Assembly: GCA_021018815.1 (NCBI GenBank)
Contig: JAITYX010000007.1
Coordinates: 124,001 to 188,000, forward strand
Length of the DNA stretch: 64,000 bases
Direction of reading: 5' to 3'
Source: Talinum fruticosum
Taxonomy: Eukaryota > Streptophyta > Magnoliopsida > Caryophyllales > Talinaceae
Shown: piece after piece, positions 35,407-47,656 of the stretch
Numbering within the stretch: position 1 is the first letter of the stretch
Layout of the letters: every line of letters starts with the position of its first letter
The notes under the pieces: generated by a model
What the model saw: only the letters and a program-made list of their open reading frames with translations
What the model was told of the DNA's origin: nothing
Database searches by the model: none
Program-made: the position numbers and the translations under genes

Positions 35407-38400
35407 ATGGCAATGGCAATGGCAATGGCAATGGCGAGGGCGATTCAAAGCAAGCTCGGTCTAATAGCGATCGCTACTCAATCCAACAAGCTAGGGCTAG
35501 GGTTAGGGTTAGAGTCTGGGTTGAATTCACGCGACAACAAGAGGTGGATGGAAACCCTAGCCTTCGAGGAAGTCAGGGCTTCTAATTCCGTGGACAAACC
35601 CTACGATTCAACCGCGTTTGTGCTCCATGGACTTCTTGGATCCGGAAGGAATTGGCGATCCTTTGTTCGCAATCTCGCTTCGTATATGTCATCCAATTCC
35701 TTCTCCGGTACTAATTCCGCCTCTTCTAGAATAAAGAGAAAATTCTTGTGTTGTGTTTTGTACATGGAAAATTGAGATTCGAGAAATTGAGTGGGAATTG
35801 AAAAATAAAATGGGAATAATTTTAGGGTGAAAAATATATTTTTCTAGATCAATTTTGAGAGTGACAGGAGTTGATAAAATGTGGAAAGTCTTTGGCATTG
35901 ATCTGTTATTTCTAACGATTTTTGTAGGATTTTTTGAATATCGATTTGGATACATCTCCTTTCATGATACATACTGAATGTGATGATTTCTTGTTTCTTG
36001 TTAGTATGAATTTAGATTATGGTTGATTATGGGGGTGGAGAATCATGGTTAGTTTAATGTTCAGATTTCCTGTGGGTGTTTTTACAGAATGGAGATTCGT
36101 ACTTGTTGATTTAAGAAATCATGGAAGGTCGACTGAGATACAAGGTCTTCATCCGCCACATGACCTGGACAATGCCGCCAGGGATTTGGCAAATTTGGTG
36201 AAATTCCATGGTTGGGATTGGCCTGATGCTGTTATTGGTCACTCCTTGGGTGGTAAGGTTGCATTGCAGTTTGCTCAGAGTGCTGCTCGTGGGGATTATG
36301 ACGACTCCATGGCGGTTCCAAAACAGGTATCAACTTACTGATTTCATCATCAGTATACCTAGGATTGTTGAATATCGTCAAGTTGTGAGAGCTTGGTTTG
36401 CGTGCTGCACTTTGTTTCTCCCGCTCACTATCAAGCTCTTTCTTGCTGATTCATAGATAGAAATTCCTGATATTGTTGCTATAAATGTTGCTTTGTCATA
36501 TGTCTATTGTTTAATGAACTATGTTTCCATCAGTTGGAGCAAGTCAACGTTCAAACTGTGACTTTCGTAGTTTTGAATTGGGTTTGACACAGGTTTCTTT
36601 CGCGGGGATGTCTGATTAAGACTGCTACATCGACATTCTTTGCACCTAATTTAGTTTCATGATCTGGTATAATGCTTTTATGTATGATCAATTAAATTTT
36701 TGGTCAGATATATGAATACTCGATACTGAATACTTTAAAATTTCAAATGAAGCTTGTCAACTGTAAGGGATCAGTAATCATTAATTGACGGGAAATTTCA
36801 CAATTGTGTTCGGAGGCTCCATTGATGAAACTATGTTATACTTCTCCAAAAGTCCAGTATAAGTTGCTTGATTGAATTGTTTCAGATTCTGATATAAGCT
36901 AACCAACCAAAACTTTTACTGAAATAGGAAGAGTATGTCGAATTTTTTTTCTTTTTTGTTGATTAATGTTCAATATCCAATCTGCTTTATGTAGATTCTA
37001 TAGGCAAATGTACTTTGTTGCTTGAGATCATCGGTTTGCTAATTCGATCTGAAACTTTTAAATTACTATGTTATATGGAGAGTTTTAAAGTAGTATTATC
37101 TTGATTGGACTTCATTATCCAAATCCAAATCCATGCTCCAAAATCTTTCTTTGGTGGGCAACTTAGGCTGTTAGCCTTACCCCTGAGTTGCTAATTTCAG
37201 CTAGATGATAGATTAAAAACCATAACCTGCAACAACTAGTAAGTAAAGGTGGGGAGTAGAGGATATTTTCATGAAATATTTTGATGCTGCATTTTACTGT
37301 TATCTAAGATGAAAATTGCTTGACGTGACTTTTTCAGCTTTAAATGAACATGATTGGGTCTCATAATTACCATGTGATTTTACCATTTGATCGTTTGAGA
37401 TCATTGGAGAAAGCAACTGACCAAGGCTACGGTCACTGATGCTCACATGGTAATTATGAGACCCAATCATGTTCATTTAAAGCTGAAAAAGTCACTCCAA
37501 GCAATTTTCGTCTTAGATAACAGTAAAATGCAGCATCAAAATATTTCATGAAAATATCCTCTACTCCCCACCTTTACTTATTAACAGTAAAATTCACATC
37601 ATTTACTCTTGCTACCCTCCAGTATATTTCTCAATTGAGTAAATGAATGTTTCCATTTCCATTGTGCAGAGCAGCTCTGGGTACTGGACTCGGTACCTGG
37701 AATTGTGAATCCCGCAGACAGCGGTGGAGAAGTAGAGCGAGTTTTGGAAACCCTACAAAGTCTTCCTTCTCCAATCCCCTCAAGAAAGTAAGAGCTCCAA
37801 AAATTTGTTTGCATTTTTACTTTGTTAACTATTCCAAGGAGCCTTGTGCCCCATTGTCCCTCGTAAGTACAGATGTGTGCTTGATAAGAAATGTAATTTT
37901 CCTTCTTGAGGCAAAACAAAATTAATAATATGAAAGCAGCAGCTACATATAAGCTGCACTCTGATCAATCTTCAAAGAGTGAGGACAAACATGTGCAGCT
38001 AAAACTCCCAAATGAGACTATCCCATCCTCTCTTTCAAAGGTTGATTTCTAGTATACTGTACACAACTTAGACTCCAGTTCATCTTGATTTCTGGACGTG
38101 TTCCCATAATTACCTGGCATTTCTTTGCTATTTAGAAGCATGAGTGAGGAAACTCTCTCCTTAAGTGCCAGCAAAAGGTCATGGAGAGTTGATAGAGGAG
38201 CCTTTGCTATTTGCTTCGTTTGATGACCTACATGCTTTGTATAGTACTATATTGCTCTGTCATGGGTTAAGGAGTTCTATAGAAGTCTTGACTCTTGATA
38301 CTTAATCTTGTGGTGCTGGGAATGGTGTTTTTAGCAGAATTGATACTTAAACATTGTTTGCTGTAGTAGGCCTCAACCTGTTTAAATCCTGGTCTTGCTG

Positions 38401-40201
38401 CAACAACCCCTCTCCCTCCCCTCCAACAGAAAAAAAGGAAAAAGAAAAAGTATGGTATTGAAATTGGACAATTTTATAGATATGTTGCACATTTGTAGCC
38501 AAGTAAAATGGCTTGACAGACTGGTTTTCTTGGACCCAATAGACCCAGCATGTTCTGGCTGCTCAGATCCTCTAGGTACTGACCCACTTACTGAAATTTT
38601 GTATTTGCACTTCGCACTGCCTATGTTTCATTCATGGGCTATCATCTGATTTCTAACATGCGCTTTGGTTTTGAGCTCCATCAGGTGGCTTGTAGACCAT
38701 ATGATGCAGCTGGGATTTTCTAAGTCATTATCTGAGTGGCTGGGCACTAACCTGAAGAAGTCTAGTGACCATGAGACGTGGGCCTTTAACCTTGAAGGTG
38801 CAGTTCAGATGTTCCACTCCTATAGGTTTGTTTCCGAGCTCTATCTTTTGGTTTTTATCCCCCTTCTTTTGGGATATCATATTTTTTTGTTTTTCCATAA
38901 ACAAATAGTTGAAACATTGTTGAAAAGGGTTAAAGGAGACACACTTGACAGGTAAAAAAATCTCTGGAAAGATGCCCTCGAAGGAACGGAAGGGTACATT
39001 GGCCTAAGAAACAGACTCCCCTCGCCCAGTTACGGTGCTGAGAATAGTCTCCAGCCTAACCATCACCCACCAAGAGAAAAAGACTTGAAAACAATAAAAC
39101 AGCAATATCAACAGCATCCTTTCTGAAAAAAACAGGAAGATAACTTTGCAACCACTAATGGCCTAGTCATTCCCCACCGCAGAAGAAATTTGAGCAAAAT
39201 TTAAACAGAAAAAAGAAGCCCCAAATCAGCTCCGTCACATACGTGCCCCCCAAAAAAAAAAAAAAAAGAGAAAACAAATACCTCAGAGATGCACAGGTGT
39301 GTGGGGTTTTGGAGAGGTTAGGGGCTTCCTGCAAACCAGAACCTTTTTCCATGATTATGAGCTTCCCTTCAGACAGCCATGGAATGACCGTGAAGGATCC
39401 GAGAAGTTTCTGGAGTCTATTCCAATGGGATCTCAGGCTCCAAGCATGCCTCTGTTTTGATTTTTCGAAGATTCCCAAAACTATGCTTTGCAAAGTTCCC
39501 ATTTATCCCTCCCTCCAACTCATGCTACCCTGGCTTATGAAAGGCCAACCTGTGTACATTTTATTTAACAGAATCACTAGAGGGGGCAACCATTCTTCAA
39601 TACATGTCCTTTTCTTGTATGGCGTTCAAGTGTTAGTGAATCAGTATTTTTGGCTGTGTTCCTAGGAATATTTTTTCCCTATAGCCTAACCTCATTTGAT
39701 CAAATTTGATTGTTGTTGCTTGTTATGCTATTTTGCCCGAGAACCTAAAGCCTAACCTCTTTTGATCAAATTTGATTGTTGTTACTTGTTATATACGCTT
39801 TTGCCCAATAACCTAATTTTTGAGCTCAACTGCATCAGTAACAAGGGAGTAACAACAAGGGGCTTTCAATATCTTCTTGTAGTTGCCATTTTTAGATTCT
39901 GAATTTTTCCCCTTCTAAACCTTTGATCTTTCTGTCTGGTTTGAGCAGGGAGAATGACTACTGGGATCTGCTAGAGCACCCTCCAAAAGGGACAGAGATT
40001 TCGCTTGTGCGGGCTGAGAACAGCGATCGATGGGAGACACATGTTATACAAAGGCTTGAAAAACTTGCTAGTAAGGAGAAAAATGAATCTGAGGGGAAAT
40101 TTTCACTTCATGTTCTTCCCAAATCTGGCCATTGGGTTCATGTTGACAATCCAAAGGGACTCTTGGAGATCATTGGTCCAGGAATTGCTTCATTGGATTG
40201 A
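35407..40201 (+). CDS. ABHD11-like alpha/beta hydrolase, five exons
   Basis: Exons: 35,407-35,707, 36,088-36,326, 37,675-37,787, 38,685-38,825 and 39,949-40,201; GT-AG introns whose phases join exactly to 348 residues plus TGA. The N-terminus is an MAMAMAMAMA repeat then an Arg/Gln/Ser-rich, probably organellar, targeting segment. Hydrolase motifs: VLHGLLGSGRNW (oxyanion region), LVDLRNHGRS, the nucleophile elbow VIGHSLGGK with Ser153, a likely acid Asp291 and SGHWVHVDNPKGL with His326. The set matches plant homologues of human ABHD11, a serine hydrolase; the plant substrate is unknown to me. The start chosen is the first ATG of the repeat; a longer upstream frame to 35,326 exists. All motifs are intact, so the gene is probably functional. 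Confidence 0.93.
37240..37580. repeat. Near-perfect hairpin in intron 2 of the hydrolase gene
   Basis: Left arm 37,240-37,377 and right arm 37,443-37,580, each 138 bp, are reverse complements with three mismatches by eye; the loop is 65 bp. No target duplication or transposon-like terminus is evident at the ends (TAAGTAAAGG). Confidence 0.92.
39681..39812. repeat. Tandem duplication of ~68 bp in intron 4
   Basis: AGCCTAACCTC(A/T)TTTGATCA and the following TTTGATTGTTGTT(G/A)CTTG occur twice, at 39,683 and 39,749, each followed by TTTTGCCC. Confidence 0.85.
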
Positions 40202-40439
40202 GCTAGGCTGTTAGATTCCATGGCATCTTCAAGAAGTATTAATCATTTGAAATTCTGAGCAAAATTGTTTTCCCCCAACTCCATCATGTGAGAGACCCTA
40301 GAAATGGAACTGTGTATTTGTTGATTCATGATCAACCTCTAATAATCCATTTCCACTGGTCAGTTCTGCTACCCCATACTTTTTTGCGTTATGGTCGGAG
40401 CTTGTTGATTTTGCATTTCAGAGACCTTTTATGATTTCA

Positions 40440-41990
40440 AATAACACTTTTAGTTGGGGGAAAATGTTTTCCTAGAAAATAATAATTTTCTAATTTCCTG
40501 CCTTTTGGTGAGGAATATGATGAAAAATCATTTTTCAAGGACTGTAGAAAACTATTTTCCATTGAAAAGGAGGAAGTTGATTTTCTGGATACGGTTAACA
40601 AAGAATATGATGAAAAATCATTTTTCAAGGAATGGAGAAAACTATTTTCCATTGAAAAGGAGGAAGTTGATTTTTGGATACACAAGGTGACTTCAAGGGT
40701 TTGCATTGAGACTTTACTATTTGATAACCGTTAGAGTATAAATATATTCCTGAGTTTTCAATCATCAATTTAAACTTTTGGTTGAGTTGGTTTCTAAACA
40801 TGTTATTAGAGCCTTTCTTAGTAAGAGGTTTTAGGTTCGAGCCGTAACAGCCATATTGTTTATTGTAGAAGCTAAGGATGAGTCTTTGTTGCATCAACAC
40901 TTTAAAGGGCATTCGCGTCTCAGCCTTCAACCATCAGTTTATTTTCCTTTCTACCAAATTGTAGCAAATATGAGGTTAAAATTATTTTTCTTGAAAAATC
41001 ATTTTCTTGAAAAATCTAAAACAGAAAATGAATAATCTAAAACACACCAAGTCTAGTTTAGCATTTTAAATTTGGAATGGAGAAAACTGTTTTCCATTCA
41101 AGAGGAAGTTGATTTTCTGGATATCATGTGACTTCAACATTTTGTAAGGAGACTTCATTATTTGAGAAGTGTTAGAGTATAAACATATTCTTGGGCATTC
41201 AACTATCAATTTAAACTTTTGATTGAGTTGGTTCTTAAACATAACATTAGAACTTTTTTTAGTAAGAGGCCTTAGGTTCGAATCTTAACATTAATATATT
41301 ATTTATTGCGAAGGTAAGGAGAAGTCTTCATTACATTCACACTTTAAGTTTAAAGGGTATTCGCGTTTGGGCCTTCAACCATTATTTTTTTTCCTTTCTA
41401 CCAAATCGTACAAAATATGAGGTTAAAATTATTTTTCTTAGAAAATCATTTTTCTGAAAAAATCTAAAACAGAAAATGAATAATCTAAAACACACAAGTC
41501 TAGTTTAGCATTTTAAATTTGGAATGGAGAAAACTATTTTCCATTCAAAAGGAGGAAGTTGATTTTCTGGATATGGGGTGACTTAAACCGTTTGCAATGA
41601 AACTTTACCATTTGATAAGTGTTAGAGTATAAACATATTTTTGGGCTTTCAATCATTAACTTAAAGTCTAGGTTGAGTTGATTTTTAAATATGATATAAG
41701 AGCCTTTCTTAGTATGAGGTCTTAGGTTCGAATCTTAACAACAATAAATTGCTTATTGTAGAAGGTAAGGAGGAGTCTTTGTTTCATCTATGGTTTAAGC
41801 TTAAAGGGCATTGGTATTTAGGCCTTTAACCATCATTTTATTTGCCTTTCTACCAAACCATAGAAAATATGAGGTTAAAATTATTTTTCTTAGAAAATCA
41901 TTTTCAAGAAAAATCTAAAACGGAAAATGAATAATCTAAAATACACAACTCTAATTTAACATTTTAAATTTGGATTGTAGTAACTGCTAA
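40440..41990. repeat. Tandem array of ~445-bp units downstream of the hydrolase gene
   Basis: Three consecutive diverged units start with GGAATGGAGAAAACT at 40,629, 41,074 and 41,521 and end near 41,971. Two shorter duplicated blocks precede them (40,513-40,628). Each unit contains AGTAAGAGGTNTTAGGTTCGA and a GTTATTAGAGCC-like word, resembling a pol III B box or a primer site, but no coding sequence. The repeat class is not recognised. Confidence 0.8.
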
Positions 41991-42890
41991 GTGAATAATC
42001 TAAAATGGAAATGTGGATCGATGTAGTTTATAACATAATAAAGCAATTAACATCTCACTTGTAGTAATTATTTCCTTTATTATTCATGGCAGAAAAATTA
42101 CATTGAGGTACTTTAAGTTATGGCGTAATTATTTACAAGGCCTCATATATGAAAAAATACTTGTAAGTACTTCCTTTGTTATAATGTTTTCTTCGTTCCA
42201 TTTCGACGTTGACATCACATATCTGACAAGTTGAATTGGAAATTTAAATTTTTTTGTTGAATACCAGTTTTCCTCCTACTTTCAACGACTACAACTTAAA
42301 ACATCAATTTTTTTACTTTTTCTCATCTAACAAAATAAAATTTATAATTTTTTATATTGTGATTTTTATAGCTAATACATTTGAAAATTTTGAGCTTAAA
42401 AATTTATAATGTATTGTGATTTTTATGGTCATGTGATCATGAAAACAATAAAACGTAGTAATCTAGGACATGAGAGAGACAAAGAGATGTGAAAGAGAGT
42501 GATGCCTAGAGAGATGAGGAAAGAGGACGAACAGAGAGAGAGAGAGTGAGAGAGACAACATAACAAACTGGGAGATTGGGGGATGATTCGAGGTTTTTGA
42601 TATTATAAAAATAAATTAAAATATCTTAAGGCTTTTTGGTTTAACTTTTTGTGGGAATTTTAAGGGTAAATTAGACTTTTTTATATTTAGTACCTTCATG
42701 GGTTAAAAGTGGAATAGAGAAAACATTATAACAAAAGGAGTAGTACATAAGAGTAGTTTTTCAAATCTTATTGACTTTTAAATAGTTACATCATACTTTA
42801 GCGTACCTCTTTATCGGCTTTTGTTATTCATGGTACTTAATTACCTCCTTTAGCCTACAAAAAATGATTAGAAATAGGGATCAAATCTAA
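41990..42890. other. AT-rich interval without a gene
   Basis: No ORF of note. A purine-rich segment (42,470-42,560) carries GAGAGAGA runs. Confidence 0.6.
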
Positions 42891-43560
42891 TGATGGGAGT
42901 TCAATCCGGACCTGAAAAATCCACCCCGATTCTCATGGGTATGGGTACAAAAATTTGTAAAAATTCATATATAGGGTGGGAATAATATAATCGGGTTTGA
43001 GTATGAGGTGGATACAGGTATAAGGTTCACCCGCCTCGAACTCGAACCCGCACCCGCACCCGCTTGGAATTTGTTTTTGCATGAAAAAGGTTGTTGGTAA
43101 TGACTAATAGGCATGACCTTTGATTTTTGAGGGAAAAAGGGCCTAAGCCCAACTATGCTTGGACATATTTTGCTCAAATTAATCTAGTTCTCTTTGAATT
43201 CGCTTATTGTTCAAAATTATTATGTTCAAATTTGTTTTTTATATTCTCCTTGAGTGCGAATTGTGAAATTTGATTTCTGTAATTTGCTTATACTTTTGAG
43301 TTTTCGTGGCTAATCATCAATCATCCCCAATCATTACTAATGCCAAATTATACTAGCATAAAATCTGATGGGTATTATTGTTTTACATCTATATATACCC
43401 GAATAATATCCGATGTATCCAAAATATCCAATGAGTATGAGCATAGATAGACTTTTAATGCCCGATGGCTATGGGTATGGGTATGATGATTATTTTGAAA
43501 ATAGGTATGGTGCGGGTACAACTCTACCCGTCCCGTACTCGCCCACGCTCATATTTTTAT
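42890..43560. mobile_element. MITE-like repeat rich in GGGTA / TACCC
   Basis: The interval opens with ATGGGTATGGGTACAAAA and closes with CGGGTACAACTCTACCCGTCCC; degenerate (CACCCG)n and GGGTAT words fill both ends around an AT-rich centre. Plant hAT-type MITEs often look like this. I could not define terminal repeats or a target duplication. Confidence 0.4.
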
Positions 43561-45168
43561 TCTAAACTTTTAATTTTTAAATTTGAATCGAATCCATGAG
43601 GAAGGATACAATAATATGCAAACTTTAATCGAATTAAATTTACTACTCTTAAATCAAAACAGAAAATATAACTCAGAAAATTAATTGCTAAAATTTACAA
43701 AAAATTTCCTAATAAACTAACCAAATAATTTGGATAGAATATAATTAACCTAAAAACTCAAAAATAACTTTTTTATAAATTTTCTGAAAATAAAACAAAA
43801 GATAAAAAATAGGAAAATAATAATAGAATCTAAAACAAAAAATTACACAAATAATAAAATTTATTAAAATAAATATGAAAATAAATGATAAAAGTAACCA
43901 AAATATTAAAACTAATTTTCTAGACCTAAACAAGCCCAAAAAACATAAAATCAAAATTTAAAACTTAAACTACGAATTCATTGAACCAGAAACCTGCACT
44001 AATCAAATTTAAGGACTAAATATGAAAAATTATCAAATCAATTTCAAAATTTTTGAAATGTATCACAGAAAATTTGGAGTGCAATAAACCATAAAATAAC
44101 GTAAAACACAAAAATAATAACAAGAAACTAATTTAAACCTAATTACTAAAAAACATTTAGAATAAACATAACAAATAGTTGCAGAAAAATAATCTAAAAA
44201 TTAAAATATATTGAGACTCCAAAGTAAATGAATCTAAAATTTACTAAGTCTAATCTAAAAGAGTAATCTTTTGGGGGGCTATTAAAGTAAATTCATAAGT
44301 ATGAGTTGATCAATAGACAGGGATGGCACCAATTCGAAATGAGATTGCTAACATGACTTAATAAACACTAGATTCATATTATAATTTGACTACTAACCTA
44401 AACTAAACCAACATGAATCAGAGATTGAATCTACGATACGAGACTAAATTATCCTAAATTATCAATATATTATCACTAATTTAGAAACTAACATGAATCA
44501 AAGTGCAAAAAGTTATCACCAAATTAAAAAGTAAACTAACAGAAATTAAAGTACCAAAATTAGAGAGTTATAGCAGCAATTTGAGTGTCCTTGTTGAACA
44601 ACACAAATCCACAAGCCCAAAATTCAAACTCAAATTCAGTCGAAGTCATTACCAACATCAAATCAACACTCGAATTTTTCTTGAATAGAAATTAAACTAC
44701 CCTAAATTGAAATCTAAAAACGAAAATTGAAAACCTAAAACTGAATTTAAGATTTAAAACTGAAAATTTGAGAAAGAAATTGAAAACCTAATTTGACTTT
44801 TTTTGGGGCTCGTTTCCGTGCTTGTCATTTCCCTTTTAAAGCTTCACCCTCTTCCTTCGTTTGCTCAAGCCCCGATTTGAATGACGAGGTTGTCGAGTGC
44901 TGATAGAGAGAGAAAGTGAAGGGATAGAGTTGGAGGGGATGGGGGAATCGGTTGCTTGGACACAAAGAGAAAATGAAAGGTAGAGCTTGAGATGGTTTCT
45001 TCTTCGTGGACAACTTGCGTGAAGAAAGGTCGAAGAGAGTTTGAGGGCGAAAGGGGGTGTAGTTTGTCGAGGGAAAGCAATAGAGGAAAGACGAGAGTTT
45101 GAGAGTTCGAGGCTTTTGTTTGTGGTGCCTAGTCGAAGAGGAAAGAGAGAGTTGAGGTGAGAAGGAGT
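43560..45168. other. Very AT-rich interval without a gene
   Basis: Mostly A-rich DNA with many stops in all frames to 44.8 kb, then GA-rich sequence. The minus-strand ORF at 44,825-45,172 is Ser/Leu low complexity and is not supported. Confidence 0.6.
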
Positions 45169-46155
45169 GCAAAAACTACGCCGAGGTACCTCGAGGTCTT
45201 GTGTAACTATTGTTTAGACCCAAAGTTCGAAAAATGATTCTAAATCCCCTTAAATTATGGTGTAAACTATATTGGTGGCCCAAATCTGACTTGGAGGGTT
45301 AACGGAGGTGTAAAATGTACCCATCATTTATCTCTCTTTCTCTTTGCTTGCTCTTTTTCTGTCTCTCCTTTTTCCCTCTCTCATCCCCTGCTCTCTCGAC
45401 TCTTTCTCTATCTCTCGTCATGGCTTCTCGTTCTCTGTTCATCTTCTCTACCTGTTCTTCTTCCCTTTCCCATTCCCTACTCTCTGTTTCTCTCGTTCTC
45501 TCGCCCTTTGTGTTGTTCGCTGTCTCCCTCTTCACTCTTCTCTCTCTATCCCTCTCACTCCCCATTCTCAATCTTCCTCTCTCTATCGCTGCTCTCTTCG
45601 CCCCCTCTCTGTTTTCCCTCTTCATTCTCCTTCTCTCCCCCTTTTATTGCTCTCGCTCACAACCGACGCTTCTCCTTGGCCGGAAACGCTCGCCGGAGCA
45701 AACCCAACCTCACGACTTGGCCGGATTTGAGAGGAGGAGAGAGGAAATTGGGGATTTGCAACAAGTTGATAGGTTGATTGAAGGGATATTTGGGTTGGGA
45801 TTTGGATTTGTTGGTCCGGTAGAGATGGGGGTATTATGGGTTTCCTCTATTTTAGGTGCTCTCCAATGGTGGAGCTTTTGAGGCCATTGCCATGGGAGAT
45901 TGAGAGAGAAGAGAGAGACTTTGAGAGGGGAAGTGGATGAAGTTAAGGGTAAATTCGGGCTATTACACCTCATTAAGGGTAAATTCGGGCTTCTAACTCT
46001 AATTTTTAAAAATCCTGCCTAAACACTCGGTTTTCGATGTCATCATCCAGATTTGGGCCACTAATATAGTTTACACCATAATTTAAAGGGATTTAGTATC
46101 ATTTTTCAGAATTTTGGGTCTAAAAAATAGTTAGACAAGAACTCGAGTTACCTCA
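45169..46155. mobile_element. Inverted-repeat element with a CT-rich core
   Basis: 45,169-45,297 and 46,042-46,155 are reverse complements over about 120 bp (for example GGTGTAAACTATATT, TTTAGACCC, GAGGTACCTCGAG against GAGGTAACTCGAG). The 745-bp core is a long TCTCTC-rich stretch (45,330-45,650) followed by GC-richer sequence with CGGCCGGAAACGCTCGCCGG-like words. This fits a Mutator-like or other long-TIR non-autonomous element that may have picked up a promoter/5'-UTR. No transposase and no clear target duplication. Confidence 0.6.
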
Positions 46156-46480
46156 AGCATAGTTTTTTGGAATGAGTGGGTCATGTGAGACGAGCTGATG
46201 GAAAAGAGAGAAGAAAGTTTGGGCTGGGTTTGGAGAGCAATGAGTTTGTGGCCCAATTCTTCAATTATCACTTCTTTACTTAATTTTTTGATTAGAAAGC
46301 CGCAAATAATGCACAAATTGATTTACTCACAAGATAAACTATAGAATCCACTAGCGAATCTTCCCTATTTTTCCTTAATTATTAGTTTAATTAGGTCAAT
46401 CACTCATATAAACCCTCTAATTTTGATAACTCTAACACTAGTACATAAATTTCACAAACCATAAAATAACAACGTCTAGC
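46156..46480. other. AT-rich spacer without a gene
   Basis: No coding or repeat signal seen between the inverted-repeat element and the direct repeat at 46.5 kb. Confidence 0.5.
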
Positions 46481-47465
46481 ACCTATAAGAATCACGGCCA
46501 ATGCAAGCTGGTTTGCGTTTCCCACGAATGTTATTTCAAAGAGGGTGTATTTATTAAGAAATAAGGCTCTGCCTTTTGGAATTATTTTTTGTTGGTGAGT
46601 GTTAGAAATTATTTTATTTGGAAATTATTTTAGAAGTTCTCACAATAGGAAAAACCAAAAATCATTTTGAACAAACTGTAGCAATTATTACTACGTAGTC
46701 TTGGTGAGAAAGCCTGGATTGCAAGTTTGATTCAAAAATTGTTCAATTTCTGTAAAAATTGAGATGTATTATTAGAGAAAGAGAGATAAAAAAGAGTCAC
46801 TAGTCACTTTTGAGTAAAACCTAACAAAAAATTGTACTTTTCAAATTTGAACTTAAATCGAAGGGACAATCAAAAGGAAAAAAAGCTATAATTAGGAAAG
46901 CTTTTCGAAAAAACTCCATTGATCTAAACCAATGATCTAGAGTTCGGGGTTAAGGTACAAAATAAAGAAGGTTACTCCTCATTCTGTCCTTTTAAAAGGA
47001 CGAAATCTACTAATGAAATGAAAACAAAAATTGTGTTAAAAGTAAATCAAGTAAACATTATGTGAATTACCAAAATTAAACAATCAAAGCATGCATATGA
47101 AAGTCATAAAGAAAACAGGAAAGCAAAGCAATTCATCTAAATTAAACAATTACATCGGATGGGGAGAAAATTAATTGCAGTTACATCACTTCAAAACCAA
47201 CAAAACTTAAATAAATAAACAAAATGAAATAAAGGGAATGAATGAATGGATCTGAGCCATTAGGTAGGCCCACTTGTTGAACTCTAAATTTGATTGCATT
47301 TCAGCAAAGTAATCACATGCAAAATGAGACTTTTATGAGGGAGAAATGATTTTTCTTTTGAGAGAGTTTAAAGAGTGAGACTGTGGATGAGGACAGAGAA
47401 AATGTGGGAGTTGTGAGGGAGTATATTAATTAGAGAAAGTGTGGGAATAAGCAAAGCAACTTGAG
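46480..47465. repeat. Left copy of a ~1-kb direct repeat flanking element C
   Basis: Aligned patchily but collinearly with 59,345-60,995: TTATTAAGAAATAAGGCTCT, AAACTCCATT, TTACTCCTCATT, then GGGAGAAAATTAATT. Both copies are in the same orientation and about 70-75% alike by eye. They may be LTRs of an old non-autonomous element (LARD-like) in whose interior element C landed. Confidence 0.5.
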
Positions 47466-47656
47466 GTGTAAATTAGAGGATGGGAATTTTTACACCCTTT
47501 CGAGTCCAATTTTACTCTAAGCATACTAATAAAGCTAAGTCTTCATCAACGAGGCCATTACGATAAATAAATAAGCAAATAAATAAAAGTTGAGGCACTT
47601 TTTAGGCGTCTACGAGTAGCCCCCACATTGATTGAGTCAAAACAAGATAAAAAGTC
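47466..47656. other. Spacer left of element C, with the target duplication
   Basis: Interior of the putative older element. It ends with AAGTC at 47,652-47,656, the left half of element C's target duplication. Confidence 0.7.

Noticed and set aside
37599..37925. ORFs on both strands around exon 3 of the hydrolase gene
   Set aside because: They read other frames across exon 3 and intron 3; the spliced frame with correct phases explains the locus.
40437..40706. ORFs on both strands with an internal duplication (FSMENSFL-type repeat)
   Set aside because: They are translations of the short duplicated blocks preceding the 445-bp tandem array and have no protein-family features.
40513..41990. CRISPR-like regular repeats
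   Set aside because: Units of ~445 bp without short repeat-spacer structure in a plant nuclear genome; also no cas genes.
45315..45881. 188-codon Ser/Leu-rich ORF and overlapping ORFs, resembling a membrane protein
   Set aside because: Low-complexity translation of a TCTC-rich tract; three overlapping frames are equally open and none has a family motif.
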